Part shown: positions 11,814 to 23,600 of the stretch, one piece after another
Layout of the letters: the number at the start of each line of letters is the position of its first letter
How positions within the stretch are numbered: position 1 is the first letter of the stretch
Assembly (NCBI GenBank): GCA_019925095.2
Contig: JAHHIN020000030.1
Coordinates: 2,322,501 to 2,386,500 of the forward strand
Origin: Dendrolimus kikuchii
Lineage: Eukaryota > Arthropoda > Insecta > Lepidoptera > Lasiocampidae
Direction of reading: 5' to 3'
DNA length: 64,000 nucleotides
The notes under the pieces: generated by a model
What the model was told of the DNA's origin: nothing
Database searches by the model: none
What the model saw: the letters and a program-made list of their open reading frames with translations, nothing else
Made by a program: the position numbers and the translations under genes

Positions 11814-14580
11814 CTACAAGGGCTCCGCGCAGAGCCTCGGCGACGCGGTCCACTTGGCCGCGCTCTCGGGTCCCAGCTGGAACTCGAGGAGACGCGCGTC
11901 CCTAACGGTCCGCACCACCTTCAGCCCCTCGCGGAGGCCCATGGCCGCGATGTCGACCACCGTCGAGGCCTTTGCGAAGACCTCGCGATAACCGACACCC
12001 TTCGCGGCCGCTGCCGGCAGCAGTTTAACGATAACTGCGGCCGACTTCGGCTCGCGGAATACGACCGCAGGCTTCGCAGCCTGTTTCCGCTGTTGCTGCC
12101 CCCGCCCCGTCGGCAGGGGAGCAGCTTGCGCCAGGGGGGGGGGAGGGGGCCCGTCGGCCCTCGCCCCCTTACCCTTTTTCCGCTTGACGACCGTCGTCCA
12201 CGCCCCCCCCCCCCCCGGGGCGGGGGCGGGGGCCACGGGCGCCGGCGGCGGCGGGACGGGCGCGACGCGAGCGCGGACGACGGGCGCCGCGACGACCGGT
12301 GTCGCGGCCGCGGGCGCCGCCCGCTGCCTAGGAGCCGACACCACAGGCACGGGTGCCGTTAAAGCAGCGGCGGCGTCGCGTGCCGCTCTCCGCTGCATTT
12401 TCAGCCTCCACTTCACCCGCCCTCTATTCGTCTTCTTTTTAGGGGGGGCCGGTGACGGTGGGGAGTCCGTCACCCCGACAGCCGAGGCCGCCACCACCTC
12501 CATCGGAACCGGGGTACTTGCTTCTCCCGCATTCCGCCGGACGGCGGCTGCAGCCGTGGCCGCTTTTGGCCTAACAGCCACGTTTGGTGCCGGTCTGGTT
12601 GCCGGCGCCTTACCTCGGTCGGCCGCTAGCGGTGGTCGGAGGGTCGACGCGGCATTCAGCCGGTCCTTGATACCGGCGAACCGGGCATCGAGTATGGGGG
12701 CGACGACGTCGATCACGGCACGCACAAACATGTCGTAATCGATGCCGCCGAGCCCCGGTGGAGCGGGTGTCGGAGCCCGCTCCGTCCCGACGACGGGAGC
12801 CGGTGTCGGCCCTGCTACCGCAGCAGGGGCCGGACGCGATTTTTTAACCGCAACGGGTGCGGCGGGCGGTTCTGGTACCGCCGCCGCCTCCGCCGTGGCG
12901 GCCTGGGCCTCCCGCTTGAGGGGTACGGGGGCCGGCCCCGCCATTACAGCAGGCGCCGGCTCCGCAACCGAAGCGGAGGCCTTTAGGGCTTTACGCATAT
13001 CTTCAAACTCCTTACGGTAGGAGCGGTTTTCCTCCCGCAGCGAGTTTAACTCCATGCGTAGCCTGGCGTTCTCGTTACCGAGCTTCCAGGCCTCGGATTC
13101 CGGATTTCGCGTGACCAGTGTGTCGACGATGTCCGACACCCTGAACGCGGCCTCCTTCAGCCGGCGCACGTAGACCCCGTTCAAATTGCCCGACGTTTGG
13201 GCAATATAAATTATCTCGGCGACCTGGGCGCTCGCCGCTAGGCGGAGCTCCCCAGGGCCGAGAGTCGATACGTCCCCGACGAGGGCGGCGCACTGGCTAG
13301 CCGCGGCTACTTTGGCGGCGGTTGCCTTGCGCGCCTTGCGCCCCCTTTCACCCCCCTCGGTACGGAGGTAGGCCTCCGCACCCGCGAGAACGCTAGAAGC
13401 CGCCGCGGGTGAGCCCCCCGTGGGGCGCAGAGGCGAGCGCGCGCGCGCTGGAGTGGAAGGACCCGACGTGCTGGCTGAATCGGCGCCTCTGCTCTGGGAC
13501 CGGTCCCAGAAGCGTGACCTCGATCCGGGAACGAACATCGGGGAACACGATATCGGCACCGTTGCCGTTAAAGACGTGGACGGCGTCGCCGAACCCGATG
13601 CCGAAGACGGTGAGGCTGCGAACGAAGACGACGACGTGCCCGCTGCCGCTGCCGCTAAAGACGAAGACGTCGCCGCAGCCGAAGACGCAGGCGCCGACAT
13701 CGCGACAGCGGCTCCCGTTCTAGTAGGGAAGGAAGTCGAAGGGGTCGCCGCTGCCGCGCCTACTAAGTCCCTATTCACGACCCCGGCCGAGGGCGCGAGT
13801 GAAGCTCGCGGGACAACCGGTGTCGTGGGACGGCTGCTCTCGACGTTGCAGCCCGAAAGGTTGCAAGTCGATGTCGTGAAGCCCGTGCGCTATACGACAC
13901 CGTCGTCGTAGGGCATCCATCCCCTGCCGTCGCTGAACCGGCCGCCGTGTATACCGGACTACAGGCAGGCGCTTCAGGGCGGGAATAACTATGATCGCGA
14001 ATAGCACCGTAGAGCGCGTGCTCCAGCGAGTCTGGGACGCTGCCGGACGGTAGGATGTCATCATGCTCTACGTAGGCGCCGCTCCCTTGCACGAGTGAGG
14101 CTCGCGCAGAAGTGGGTGACGCCATGTAGGCGTATTGAACTATGGTGCTTGCAGCGCTCACAGCCAGGCAAACGGCCGAGTTCGCTGCAAGCAGCACGTT
14201 CCTATCTATCTCCGGGTGTACTGCGCTCCTGCGCGCGGCACGCCCGGATGGGGCCCTAGGCGCCATGGGAACCGGAGGCGGTCCCATCGCGCCGCACCTA
14301 TCCTCATGCGTGGCGGCGGTGAGGTCTACCACCGCCGACGCACTCCCTACCGAGGCGGGCACATCGGCAGCCGTGAAAACGGCACTATCCGTGTGCCCGG
14401 GGCGCGGCCCGGCAGCCGACCTGCTGCGACGGGCCGATGAAGAAGACATCTTCTTCACACGCGTCTCCCCGATCTCGGGCATCATCCAGCCATCCTTGGC
14501 CTTCGTGTGGTCCGCTTGCGCGGGACACTCGAAGGCCTCGGGGCCTTCTGGGGACCTGGGCTATCCATTGCTGGAAGCCC
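11814..14580 (-). pseudogene. R1-clade ORF1 (Gag-like), copy 1, frameshifted
   Basis: Encodes the Gag-like RNA-binding protein of the R1 element. It is Ala/Pro/Ser-rich and of low complexity, with a charged, probably coiled segment reading NARLRMELNSLREENRSYR near residue 230 of the longest open frame (11814-13778, 654 codons). The N-terminal part lies in another frame, 13775-14485, and its first codons around 14575 in a third, so at least two frameshifts have occurred compared with copy 2. The zinc-knuckle C-terminus is missing because of the 840-bp deletion. The many ORFs seen on the opposite strand here are GC-driven shadows. Confidence 0.8.
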
Positions 14581-14759
14581 CTTCCCTTGCAGAGACCAGT
14601 CGACGCGCGCGAATTTATAACCGACTCAAACGACCGTTAACTATTGCGTAATGCGCCGGGGCGCGTGAGAACAAAGCGAATAGAGTTTATAGACTCACCC
14701 AAGTCGACAAACAACTGATTCGCGCCGGAATCGAACTAAAAAACACTGTACACTATCAC

Positions 14760-14875
14760 TACACAACTATTATCGCAATTTGTCGCTTATTAGGAGCGAA
14801 AAAGCGTGGAAAATTGCAATTTCCGAGAAGAGCACGGGCATTTGCGACTGCTTCGCACGAATGCCCTCCAGGAAC
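14760..14875. repeat. Flank sequence shared with 49323-49438
   Basis: This 116-bp segment starting TACACAACTATTATCGC matches the sequence directly 3' of LINE copy B (49323-49438) with roughly 7% differences, clearly more diverged than the LINE bodies. Beyond CCAGGAAC the two loci differ. Confidence 0.85.
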
Positions 14876-15539
14876 TGACGCTACGCTGCGTTACGCTAAG
14901 GACGGACGTAGCGAGTTAACTCTCTCACTGTAATTTATCTTTAACAGTTGGAAACCCGTAGTTGCGGCTACTTTTACATAGGCAACCGTATTTCATCATA
15001 CACAGAAAAAAATTAGCTTCAATTTGATATATATTTTACTTCAAAAACAAGTGAATGAAATTCTTCCCAAAATATCAAACTAACATTAATTTAATTAAAA
15101 AATACTAGCGGCCACATTTTTATAGGCAACCTAGCAATTATGTATTCCCCATATATAATTATTTATAAAAACTCGATATTAATTAAATAACACATGGACG
15201 TAGTAATCTTGCAGCCGGATCTCGGTCTAATAGGTCTGACATAAAGTCTTAGTCAAAGTCCAAATAAATGAAGTTTTTCTGCCTTTGACTAATGAATTTT
15301 TGTCCAACCTAGGAGAGACTAATTTATACAGTCATTAAACATGTAACAAGTGCAGTACGAATCGACCTTTGAGTATGACTTAGTCGCTTCTAGGATCGTC
15401 TAGGCCAAGCACAAAATAAATTATTTTACATTCGTTTGACTAAAAAGTTAGGTTTGACTTAAAATACTTTAGCCAAATGCCGAAATTGGACTTTATTTCG
15501 GGTTATGTCGAAAGGCCTTGGTCAAACCTAGGATACATT
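14876..15539. other. Unassigned AT-rich stretch
   Basis: No convincing gene or known repeat was recognised. Several copies of a CTAGG-containing motif and of TTTGACT occur between 15240 and 15530. Confidence 0.5.
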
Positions 15540-15847
15540 TTTTTTTATTGCAGGAGTTCAGCAGACAGGCAGACGGCCCACTGGATGGAAAGCGGTTACC
15601 ATCGCCTATGGACATTTGCAACACCAAAGGTGCTACAAATGCGCTGCTGCTCTCTTAAGTGAGTCTGGAACCTGGTCACTAATGCCGGAACACAACAAGT
15701 TGTTATGGCGGCATGCTTTAGACCAGGGGTGGTAGCCATCCAGTCGGGCAAATGCCCTACCACCTGGCTGTGGGTTGCTTAGTCGCCTCTTACGACAGGC
15801 CGCCCGGCCGCAGGAAATTGCATTCTTTCTTCGTTTCTGCACGGATA
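15540..15847 (-). mobile_element. Poly(A) retro-repeat 'S', copy 1
   Basis: A full-length copy of a repeat of about 310 bp. Read on the minus strand it begins TATCCGTGCAG and ends CTGCAATAAAAAAAA (here as T-tract on the plus strand at 15540). The A tail with AATAAA suggests retroposition. Related copies lie near 18150, 24236, 28471, 31484, 51098, 63573 and 63957. No tRNA promoter boxes were recognised, so it may be a LINE-derived non-autonomous element. Confidence 0.8.
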
Positions 15848-16033
15848 AGGATAGGATAAACCAGTCATTTCGGGAAGAAACTGCATATCGGCCTATGACT
15901 ATAATATATACACGAAAATCAATGTAGTGGTATTTGGCAACAAAAGTTGCAATATTTTCCATAAAAATTCAGAAAACATGGCTACAGTTAAGCTTATTAA
16001 CAACATGGAATTATTCGGGTTACCTACAACCCG

Positions 16034-16168
16034 CAAGAGTTAACTTGAGACTTCGCTCGAATGACGTAAGCGCGAGGTACCGACGCGTCGCTGGCGAGAG
16101 CGGTAAGAAGGCGGGGGTCGGAAGGGGAGTGCGCAATCCGCTCAGGTCTCAAGTTAACTCTTACGGAT
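16034..16168. mobile_element. Small MITE with 21-bp terminal inverted repeats
   Basis: The ends CCGCAAGAGTTAACTTGAGA and the complement of CAAGTTAACTCTTACGG are inverted repeats (20 of 21 matching). Its GC-rich core contrasts with flanking sequence. It sits just downstream of the host exon on the minus strand, in intron sequence. Confidence 0.65.
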
Positions 16169-16209
16169 AGTAATTAGTTATTCATTAGAGAAAATAAAAA
16201 AATACTTAC

Positions 16210-16394
16210 AGCAGTTTTACTAGGTATCCTCTCACAAACGATAGGCCTGGGTGGCAGAGGTCGGCGTGGTATGGACGTGATGTCTACAGCAGGTGGCTTC
16301 CGACCACTTCGACTCCAGTCCGTGGAGACGGTTGCTTGACTGTCGTATGATGAGGAAGAGTGCGGTCGCTTCTCATATTCGTATTGGAACATCG
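16210..16394 (-). CDS. Internal exon of a host gene, proline-rich protein
   Basis: A 185-bp block on the minus strand is open throughout and is bounded by strong splice signals: TTTGTCCCCAG immediately before it and GTAAGT immediately after. It encodes 61 residues after a split codon, beginning MFQYEYEKRPHSSSS and including RRPLPPRPIV, which resembles an SH3-domain ligand, and a Ser/Thr-rich stretch. The phase is 1 on entry and 0 on exit. It has no similarity to the transposons around it. The rest of the gene is not visible in the window, suggesting large, transposon-filled introns. Protein identity was not recognised. The evidence for an exon is the splice pair plus the composition, not homology. 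Confidence 0.65.
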
Positions 16395-16504
16395 CTGGGG
16401 ACAAATTAATATCATGACTATAATACACCTTCAATTACTATGCGCACTTAAAATAGATAGATAATGAAACTGAATGCAAATTAGTCTACATCTTCTTCTA
16501 TATC

Positions 16505-16711
16505 TTCATATATATAAATTACGTGTCACGTTGTTTGTCCGCGATGGACTCCTAAACTACTTGACCGATTTTAATCAAATTTGCACACCGTGTGCAGTTT
16601 GATCCGACTTGAAAGATAGGATAGCTTACATTTGGACCCGGTAGGTGGCGCTGGAATCAACTTCTAAATTTTATTTCTTCAGGGCAGAACAACGTCTGCC
16701 GGGACAGCTAG
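16505..16711 (+). mobile_element. Helitron-like non-autonomous repeat H1
   Basis: Ends in CTAG followed by T, as Helitrons do, with a GC stretch (GGCAGAACAACGTCTGCC) forming a hairpin just upstream. An inverted relative lies at 34076-34243. No transposase is encoded. Confidence 0.6.
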
Positions 16712-16712
16712 T

Positions 16713-17150
16713 GTATATATAAAAATCAATGCCACTTTTCGTTGTAATTTTATAACTTGAGAACGACTTTACCGATTTTGATGAAATTTTGTGTGTATGT
16801 TTGAGTGGGTCCCAGGTTGGTTTAGATCCACAATTGGAACCGGTAGGTGGCGCTGAGATTAGGTTCTACAATTCTCCTTATCATCTGGAGCGATTTTGGT
16901 GATTTTGTTTTTGTGTGTTTGAGTGGGTTCCCGGATGGTTTAGATTCGCGAAAAGAACCGGTAGGTGGCACTGAGATCGGGTTCTAGAATCCTCCTAATC
17001 ACCGGGAGCGATTTTGGTGATTTTGTTTTTGTGTGTTTGAGTGGGTCCCCGGATGGTTTAAATCGACAATTGGATGCGGTAGGTGGCGCTGGGATCGAGT
17101 CCTAGATTTTTATTTTTTCAGAGCAGGACAATGTCTGCCTGGACCGCTAG
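16713..17150 (+). mobile_element. Helitron-like repeat H2 with internal tandem units
   Basis: Ends GGACCGCTAG before T. Its middle contains about three tandem units of 116-128 bp sharing CCGATTTTGATG-like starts, GAGTGGGTCCC and GGTAGGTGGCGCTG. Non-coding. Confidence 0.6.
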
Positions 17151-17156
17151 TTATCT

Positions 17157-17425
17157 ATATATTAATACGTGAAGTAAAACCTTTGTACCCGTTTTTACGA
17201 AAATTGTGCGGACGGAGGAGCATGAAATTTGGCACACTTATAGTTTGTATAGATTGTACATTAAACCAGTAAAAAAAACATTACACACAGTACCATGTAT
17301 TTGACACACAGACGCGTATATATATATATATATATATGTTCTTGTTTATTTTTGCCTTGGCAAAATCTGTGATTATAGAAGTATAGCCTTTGACAACAAA
17401 TTATTATGGTCGAATTTCGCCCACT
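17157..17425 (+). mobile_element. Helitron-like repeat H3, 3' end lost
   Basis: Shares its start (AATACGTGAAG), body and the stretch ATGGTCGAATTTCG with 32757-33075, which ends in CTAG. Here the 3' end stops at about 17425, where a LINE tail fragment begins. Confidence 0.6.
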
Positions 17426-17681
17426 AAAACCAAAACTACCATCGGAAATAGTTACATTTGCGGCTATTGGGGTGGAAACTCTGGGTCCGTGGGGTCTTAA
17501 CGCTCTAAAGGTCTACCGTGACGTCGCCAAATGTTTAGTAGACGTCACACGCGACCAAAAGGCTGGCGTCTATTTTGCTCAAAGCTTAAGCGTTGCCATA
17601 CAACGTGGCAACGCCGCCAGCCTTTCGAGGGCGTTCCCGGTAAGTGACAGTGGTTTGGGACCCATATTTTATCTATAATTA
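17426..17681 (+). pseudogene. C-terminal fragment of a LINE-type ORF (copy 1)
   Basis: An open frame of about 85 codons ending in TAA near 17680 contains FAAIGVETLGPWG and SVAIQRGNAASLS and ends SGLGPIFYL. A related tail, with RISVAIQRGNVASLLGTFP, lies at 19097-19222, which supports a shared coding origin. This type of tail is seen at the C-terminus of some retroelement ORFs, but I cannot name the family. The ATG at 17406 belongs to the neighbouring Helitron-like repeat. Confidence 0.5.
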
Positions 17682-18149
17682 TTCCCTCTTTTTTGTTTAG
17701 TTCCAGTATTTAATTTTAGGTTTAAAGTTATACAATGAATGACATGTTGCTTATGTTATGACAACGTAGGTATTTTTTAGTGAATTGAAAAAGAAACGCG
17801 ATTGCAGCGCCATCTATTTTGCTAATCCGTCTATTCTAAGGAAACGACTTCATTTATCGCGATAAAATGTATCCAAGTTAATTCGGGTTTTAAGCCAACA
17901 CTATGTCGAGTTTCATTTATATGCGTTTCTTCACCGCCATTTTTTTTCCTATTTTCGTCTGTCCCATGAAAACCACGTTATTTCGCAGGATAAAAAGTAT
18001 CCTAAATTACAAGACAACAAGAAGAAGAAGAATAAGGGCATAATAAGTAAGAAGAAGGGCGTATAGGATTGTTATTATCTCTAAAGATATAAGCAAGCTT
18101 TATGTAGAGTTTCATTTAAATCTGTTCAGTAGTTTTCAAGTGATGCTCT
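17682..18149. other. No recognised gene
   Basis: AT-rich sequence without a convincing ORF or repeat, apart from a short purine-rich run near 18020. Confidence 0.4.
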
Positions 18150-18351
18150 AACCGCCACCCCCATCCCTGGTCTAGAGTATGCCGCCATAACAATCTTGTG
18201 TTGTGTTCCGGCATTAGTGACCAGGTTCCAGTCTCCCTTAAAAGAGCAGTAGCGCATTTGTAGCACCTTTGGTGTTGCAAATGTCCATAGGCGATGGTAA
18301 CCGTTTTCCATCAAGTGGGCCGTCTGCCTGTCTCCTGAACTCCTGCAATTT
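18150..18351 (+). mobile_element. Poly(A) retro-repeat 'S', copy 2 (5'-truncated)
   Basis: Matches the 3' two thirds of the S repeat in plus orientation, ending CTCCTGCAA. The part before the CACCCCTGGTCT region is missing, as expected for incomplete reverse transcription. Confidence 0.7.
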
Positions 18352-19096
18352 TTTTTAACCCAACAGAAAGACAGAGAAATTTGCATTTTCGGAATCTCTT
18401 GGTCCGAGTTATCCACCCTAATTTTTTTACATTTTTAAACGCATTGTACAAAATCGAACCATTTACAGATTTATTGTATTATAATATATATAGAAGATAT
18501 CTTTTCTGTTATGGTGTAATTTTCCAAAACTCCTCCGGACACCTAAAACAGAGGCCAGTAAGCCAGTACCGTGGTTTAATTACCTTACGAAACACGCCGT
18601 GTAAAGATATCTAACATGCTGTTATGCTAGAAAGAGCTATTAAAGATAATAGTAGCTGAGGATCATCTTCATAGCGTTTCCCACGCTTGTTAAACCAAAT
18701 TTCACGCTGCGTGATCACCATTATTATAGCAAATTGTAGAAAGATTGTTTATATGTGACTGCTTATACTTAGTCTGGTCATATATACTGTTACAATTAAA
18801 AAGAAACAAAATATTACATTTGAATTTGGGGTGTTAGCTATGAAGGAGTTACTGAGCCATATTTTTGTAAAGAAGGTATCAAAACATCGGCACAAGTGTC
18901 TCAAGATATCATTCTTCAGAAGGTAGTTAAGCCCCTTAACAACACCATGTTCAATAACCAAGAATGGTCCTTCCAGCAAGACGGCTCCGGGTCACAATGC
19001 TCGGTCCACGCAGTCTTGGTTGGAAACGAACGTTTCGGACTTCATCAGAGCTGAAGACTGGCCGTCGCGTCGGCTAGTCCCGATCTTAATCCGCTG
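18352..19096. other. No recognised gene
   Basis: AT-rich; only short frames. Nothing could be assigned. Confidence 0.4.
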
Positions 19097-19222
19097 GATT
19101 ATGATAAGACTGGTCTGGACCTCGGACAACGCATTAGCGTTGCGATACAGCGAGGTAACGTGGCCAGTCTTTTGGGCACGTTTCCAACTGACAGCAATCT
19201 GGGACTAGATTTTATAGTTTAA
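19097..19222 (+). pseudogene. C-terminal fragment of a LINE-type ORF (copy 2)
   Basis: Forty-one codons and a TAA stop, reading GQRISVAIQRGNVASLLGTF near the middle. It is related to 17426-17681 in both protein sequence and the position of the stop. It is diverged and has no RT motif left. Confidence 0.5.
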
Positions 19223-19302
19223 TTATAATCTGTATATATACTTATTTATACGACATACACATTTTGTCAACATAACCTATAATGTTTACTAATAATAAAT
19301 GA

Positions 19303-19411
19303 ATGTGAAAGAAGCAAGTCAGGTGTGTAAGAATAAGCCTAAATGGCGCTCTGTTGTTCGTGCCTACCCCGCAAGGGAACTGGCGTGAAGCTATGTATGT
19401 ATGTATGTATG
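19303..19411 (+). mobile_element. RTE LINE copy E, 109-bp 5'-truncated stub
   Basis: Only the last codons of the RTE ORF (ending in TGA after CGGGAACTGG-type sequence), the short 3' end and (ATGT) repeats are present. A 13-bp target duplication, TAATAATAAATGA, flanks it at 19290-19302 and 19412-19424. This is direct evidence of target-primed insertion with extreme 5' truncation. Confidence 0.9.
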
Positions 19412-19480
19412 TAATAATAAATGACTATAATTTTGTAAGGAAGAGTTTTAACACCTTGTGATAGTTAACAGAACAATTAT

Positions 19481-19640
19481 TTTATTAAAAGAAGACTCCG
19501 AGCGTTGCTGCACGAGCGAGCAACCCCAATACCCACTAAAAACCCCCTCCTCCCTGTCGACCCTGCGCTTTTGTTTGTGTTGGAAAGGCTGAGATTTAGA
19601 ACATAGTTACGTCCAGCCGATCCAGCGCAATAAAGTGCCT
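19481..19640 (-). repeat. Unassigned dispersed repeat (relative at 33195-33310)
   Basis: On the minus strand it reads through CTGGACGTAACTATGTTCTAA and GGAGGAGGGGGTTTTTAGTG, both recognisable in diverged form at 33195-33290. Probably a LINE 3' region. Confidence 0.4.
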
Positions 19641-19760
19641 GGAGTGTGCCCTGGGAGAACACACCCCACTTCGTTGTGCGGGGGTAGAAGATCCTTTGCT
19701 CTCCTAGCAAGCTAAAGGCCCCCCGCGGTTTATTAAAAGTAACTAAACTAATCATAACCA

Positions 19761-20674
19761 ACCTATCGTACCGGCTGGTTCTTTGATAAATATCGTCGAA
19801 TTATAACGAAAAGGTTTTTGCTTCAAATTCCACAAGACATCCTTGGTAAACTTTAAAAATCACTACTCACGGGAAACTTGGTATTGTTATATTGCGTATT
19901 ATATATTTTTAGTCGATTTTAGACTCAAAATTGTATTAGTTACCGCAATACAGACCTAGAGTGTAGTGCAGCAACCGACGCCGAAAAAAAATGTAGCCTT
20001 AATATTAACTATTATAATTCAAAATTAGTTATTATCATAAGTTTTAAATTTAATTATATAAGGCCTAGAAATAAGTTTATATAAATAAACGAATTTGAAC
20101 TTTTTTACTTCAAATCAGGTTGGCTTCGACGCGCCTCTATATTTTGCTGGGCGGTTGTGTAAACTATATGGAGTTAGTTTCTTTGTTATTGTAGTGAATT
20201 GAACAAGAAACAGTAAAATTTTAGGTCTAATATATATAATGAACCTAATTTAGTTTTTATGTGAGTTACATAGAGCTACCCGGGGATTTTTCACGCGGCG
20301 TAGCCGCGGTAAATCTCTTGTAATATGATAACTTTCTAATCATGCCGTGTCTATACATTGAAGCTATTTAAAAAACAAACAACAAGAATACAGACTATAT
20401 AGATGACGGAGAACACGATGCATTTTTTTTTAATTTCTTGTCTGTTCGTTGATTTGTGTATTTGTTCGGGATTCATGTAAAGACTACTGGGCCGATTTCG
20501 ACGCGATTTTCGCTGATCACAGAAAATTTTTGGACTTAACATCTGAGCAATTTTTTATCCCGGGAATCTCGATTTGAAGTTGTTCAGCTGCATAAAAGTT
20601 ATCTTATTCCGACAGTTTTCATTTAAACGATAGCTTACCATACTTTTTAAATTTTATGATACTTTGTTTACTAT
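19761..20674. other. No recognised gene
   Basis: AT-rich. Short Helitron-like words (CTACTGGGCCGATTTCGA near 20486) suggest decayed repeats only. Confidence 0.4.
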
Positions 20675-23600
20675 GGGGGTCATGTCAGAAGCGTACTCGT
20701 CGCGATCCCCGCTGGCCCAGAGGGCCACAATTCTGACCGGAATTCACACTAGTGCAGGGCACGATAGGGCGTCCCCCGCAGGCGACGCTCACCGATGCGC
20801 CCCCGTCGGTGTGAACTCTCGCGCATGCGGCGAAGGGGTCCGCCACCCTTCACGCAGCGCCAAACCTGGCGGGTCGAGAGGAGCAGAGTGCCGTATAGGC
20901 ACGTGGAATGTGAGAGGTGGAATGAAAGATAAGATGGACGAAATGATTGATATAATGCATGAGAGAAGCCTGGATGCCCTATGTCTGACAGAGACAAAGC
21001 GGAAGGGGTGCAGCGTCGATGACCTCCCCGGTGGCATGCTTGCTCTGTGGTCCAGCGTGGACCTGGACGAGCGTGCAAGTGGGGGGGTAGGCGTCGTATT
21101 CTCATCCCGCTTTGTGTCTGGAGTAAAAGACTATTGTCTGGTGAACCCGAGACTTCTCTGGGTCCGCCTAAAACTGGGGATCACGCGAGTTTTTCTGGTC
21201 GCAGCTTATGCTCCCGTAAGCTCAGCGGATCCCCAAGAACTCGAGAAGTTTTGGGAGTCTGTGAGAGAAATTCTGGATCTGGCTGAAGAGAACGAAAGAC
21301 TAATTATGTGTGGTGATCTTAATGGCTGGGTGGGGACCAAACGAGACGGCCTTGAGGCTGTCCTTGGATCCTATGGTGACAAGAGAGTGAACGATGCTGG
21401 TAGGCCAATCATAGACGTATGCATGGAAAGAAACTTGCTTGTGTCGAACACCTTATTCCATCATAAGGATATTCACATGTATACGTGGGGATTGAATGAT
21501 CAGAAAAGTATGATTGATCTGATTTTAATAGATAGTCGCCTCCGAAACACAATAATGGATACAAGAGCCTACAGAGGCCCCACTCTTGAAACGGACCACT
21601 ACCTGGTGATAAGCCGGTTTGTGGGCCTTTTCAGGAAGTGGAGACACTGGCGAGTGCGTACCAATTTCGGGGAGCTTGAAAGAATAAAGTGTGAAAAATT
21701 GGAAGATGTTAGTGTAAGGAGTATGTATGCGCGCCTAGTCGAAGAAAGGCTTGCAAAAGCGGACTTCTCCGACTTAGATGTGGATAATTACTGGGATAGT
21801 ATGAAAGAAAGTATAGTGGAAAGCGCAAAAGAAGCATGTGGATGCGCAAAGAGGCACATAACAACGAAAGGTGATGAATGGTGGGACGCGGATGTTAAAT
21901 CCAGCGTAGAGAGAAAGAGAAAAGCCTGGCTGGATTATGTTGCTTCTTTGCAACAGAATGACAGTATGAAAGAGATGAAGAAAGAAATTTATCGCCTCTG
22001 CAAGAATGAAACCAAAGCTTTAGTGAAAGAGAAGCGCGAAAGAATAAAATTGAAAGAAGAAGAGAAGCTGACGGAGAACTTCGAGGCGAATACCAAACTC
22101 TTTTGGAGAGAGGTTAAGAAGTCTCGGGGTTGTTCGTCAGCTTCCAGAATGGAAAGAATAAAATCTAAAGCTAAAGGGACGTTCTTGCTCACCCACAAGA
22201 GGTGTTAGCGCGATGGAGTGAATATTTTAGAAAAATGTATGATAATATCCCGGATGCTGGCACCACGACTGAGTCTGTGACCGACTCCGAGGAGTCAGCA
22301 TCCGAGATCACTTTGGAAGAGATCGAATGGTCGATAAGAAGTCTGAAAAATGGAAAGGCAGTAGGAATCGATAGTGTGTCTGCTGAGATGATCAAATATG
22401 GTGGAACCTGCGTCCGGGACGCTTTCCTGTTCTTATGCAATTTGTGCTGGAGGACGGGAAAGGTTCCCAAGGACTGGAGGCGCGCTGTCATCGTGCCCTT
22501 GTATAAAGGCAAGGGGTCACGTATGGAGTGCGCCAGCTACAGGGCCATCAGTTTGATCAGCACAGCATCTAAAGTGTATACGAAGATTATTGAAAAGAGA
22601 ATGAGAGTGGTATCCGATGGATTATTGTGGGATGCACAAGGTGGCTTCAGAAATGGAAGGGGATGTATGGATCAAGTTTTCTCTCTCCGCAATATCGTAG
22701 AGAAGCAGCTGGCTATGGGCCGGAAGGTTTTCTGCGGTTTTGTGGATCTAGAGAAAGCATTTGACAGGGTTGTGCGGAAGGACCTCTGGGACATATTGCC
22801 CAGATATGGGATTAATGGCCAACTGATGCGTGCTGTGCAGTCCACTTACGAGGACTGTATGGCATGCGTGCGGCTGGATGGCAGCCTGTCGCCCTGGTTT
22901 GACGTCAATATTGGCGTCCGACAGGGCTGCGTGCTGTCGGCTTTGCTGTTCATCCTATACCTGGACGATTGTCTCCAGAGAATAAGATTGATGGATGTTG
23001 GGGTGCGGATGAGTGACCTAGTTGTAAGCACCTTGTTTTATGCGGATGATGCCGTGCTTTTAGCCGAATCGCCATCAGAACTGCAAACACTAGTCACAAT
23101 GATGAAAGATGACTGTCAGGCGAGAGGCTTACATTTGAATGCGAAGAAAACAAAGGTTATGGTGTTTGAAAGAGAAGAAACCAGAACGAATGCAAGGATA
23201 ATGGTCGATGATGTTATGCTGGAGCAAGTGAATGAGTTTGTATATCTTGGATGTGCTTTTAGCAGGGATGGAAGGTACACCGCTGATATAGAAAGAAGAG
23301 TGAATTTGGAGAATAGTGTGAATGGAGCGTTAGGTAAATTTCTAGGCGCTAAGAACCTCAGCCAGAAGGCCCAGCTCGCCGTATACAACGCGGTGCTGGT
23401 ACCTACGCTCACGTATGGAAGCGAGAGTTGGGTATGGAAGAAAGAGCATGAAAGTAGAGTAAACGCGGTCGAGATGCGAGCACTGCGCAAAATCTGCGGA
23501 GTGACGCTTGCGGACCGCGTTCGTAATACCAAAGTAAGAAAGACAGTTGGTCTGAAAGAGAGTGTCGGGGTGAAGGTAAGGAAAGGAATGCTCCGGTGGT

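Larger units (their letters stand above)
9106..14759 (-). mobile_element. R1-clade LINE copy 1
   Basis: A GC-rich two-ORF non-LTR retrotransposon on the minus strand, sharply different in composition from its AT-rich surroundings. Its 3' end abuts the poly(A) tail of LINE copy A; its 5' end lies at 14759, followed by TACACAACTATT. ORF order, the R1-type endonuclease and the C-terminal CCHC knuckle place it in the R1 clade, which includes both site-specific and dispersed insect families. It carries an internal deletion of about 840 bp relative to copy 2 (junction near 11703-11712), a frameshift and a nonsense codon, so it is dead. Confidence 0.85.

Noticed and set aside
10992..12362. 456-codon plus-strand frame
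   Set aside because: Arg/Pro-rich antisense reading of GC-rich R1 ORF1/ORF2; long only because of composition.
13420..13911. Acidic Asp/Ala/Val-rich frame on the plus strand
   Set aside because: Antisense of the Ala/Ser-rich R1 Gag-like ORF.
17406..17425. ATG at 17406 as the true start of the LINE tail ORF
   Set aside because: ATGGTCGAATTTCG is also found at 33046 as part of a Helitron-like repeat, so the ATG is supplied by a neighbouring element.
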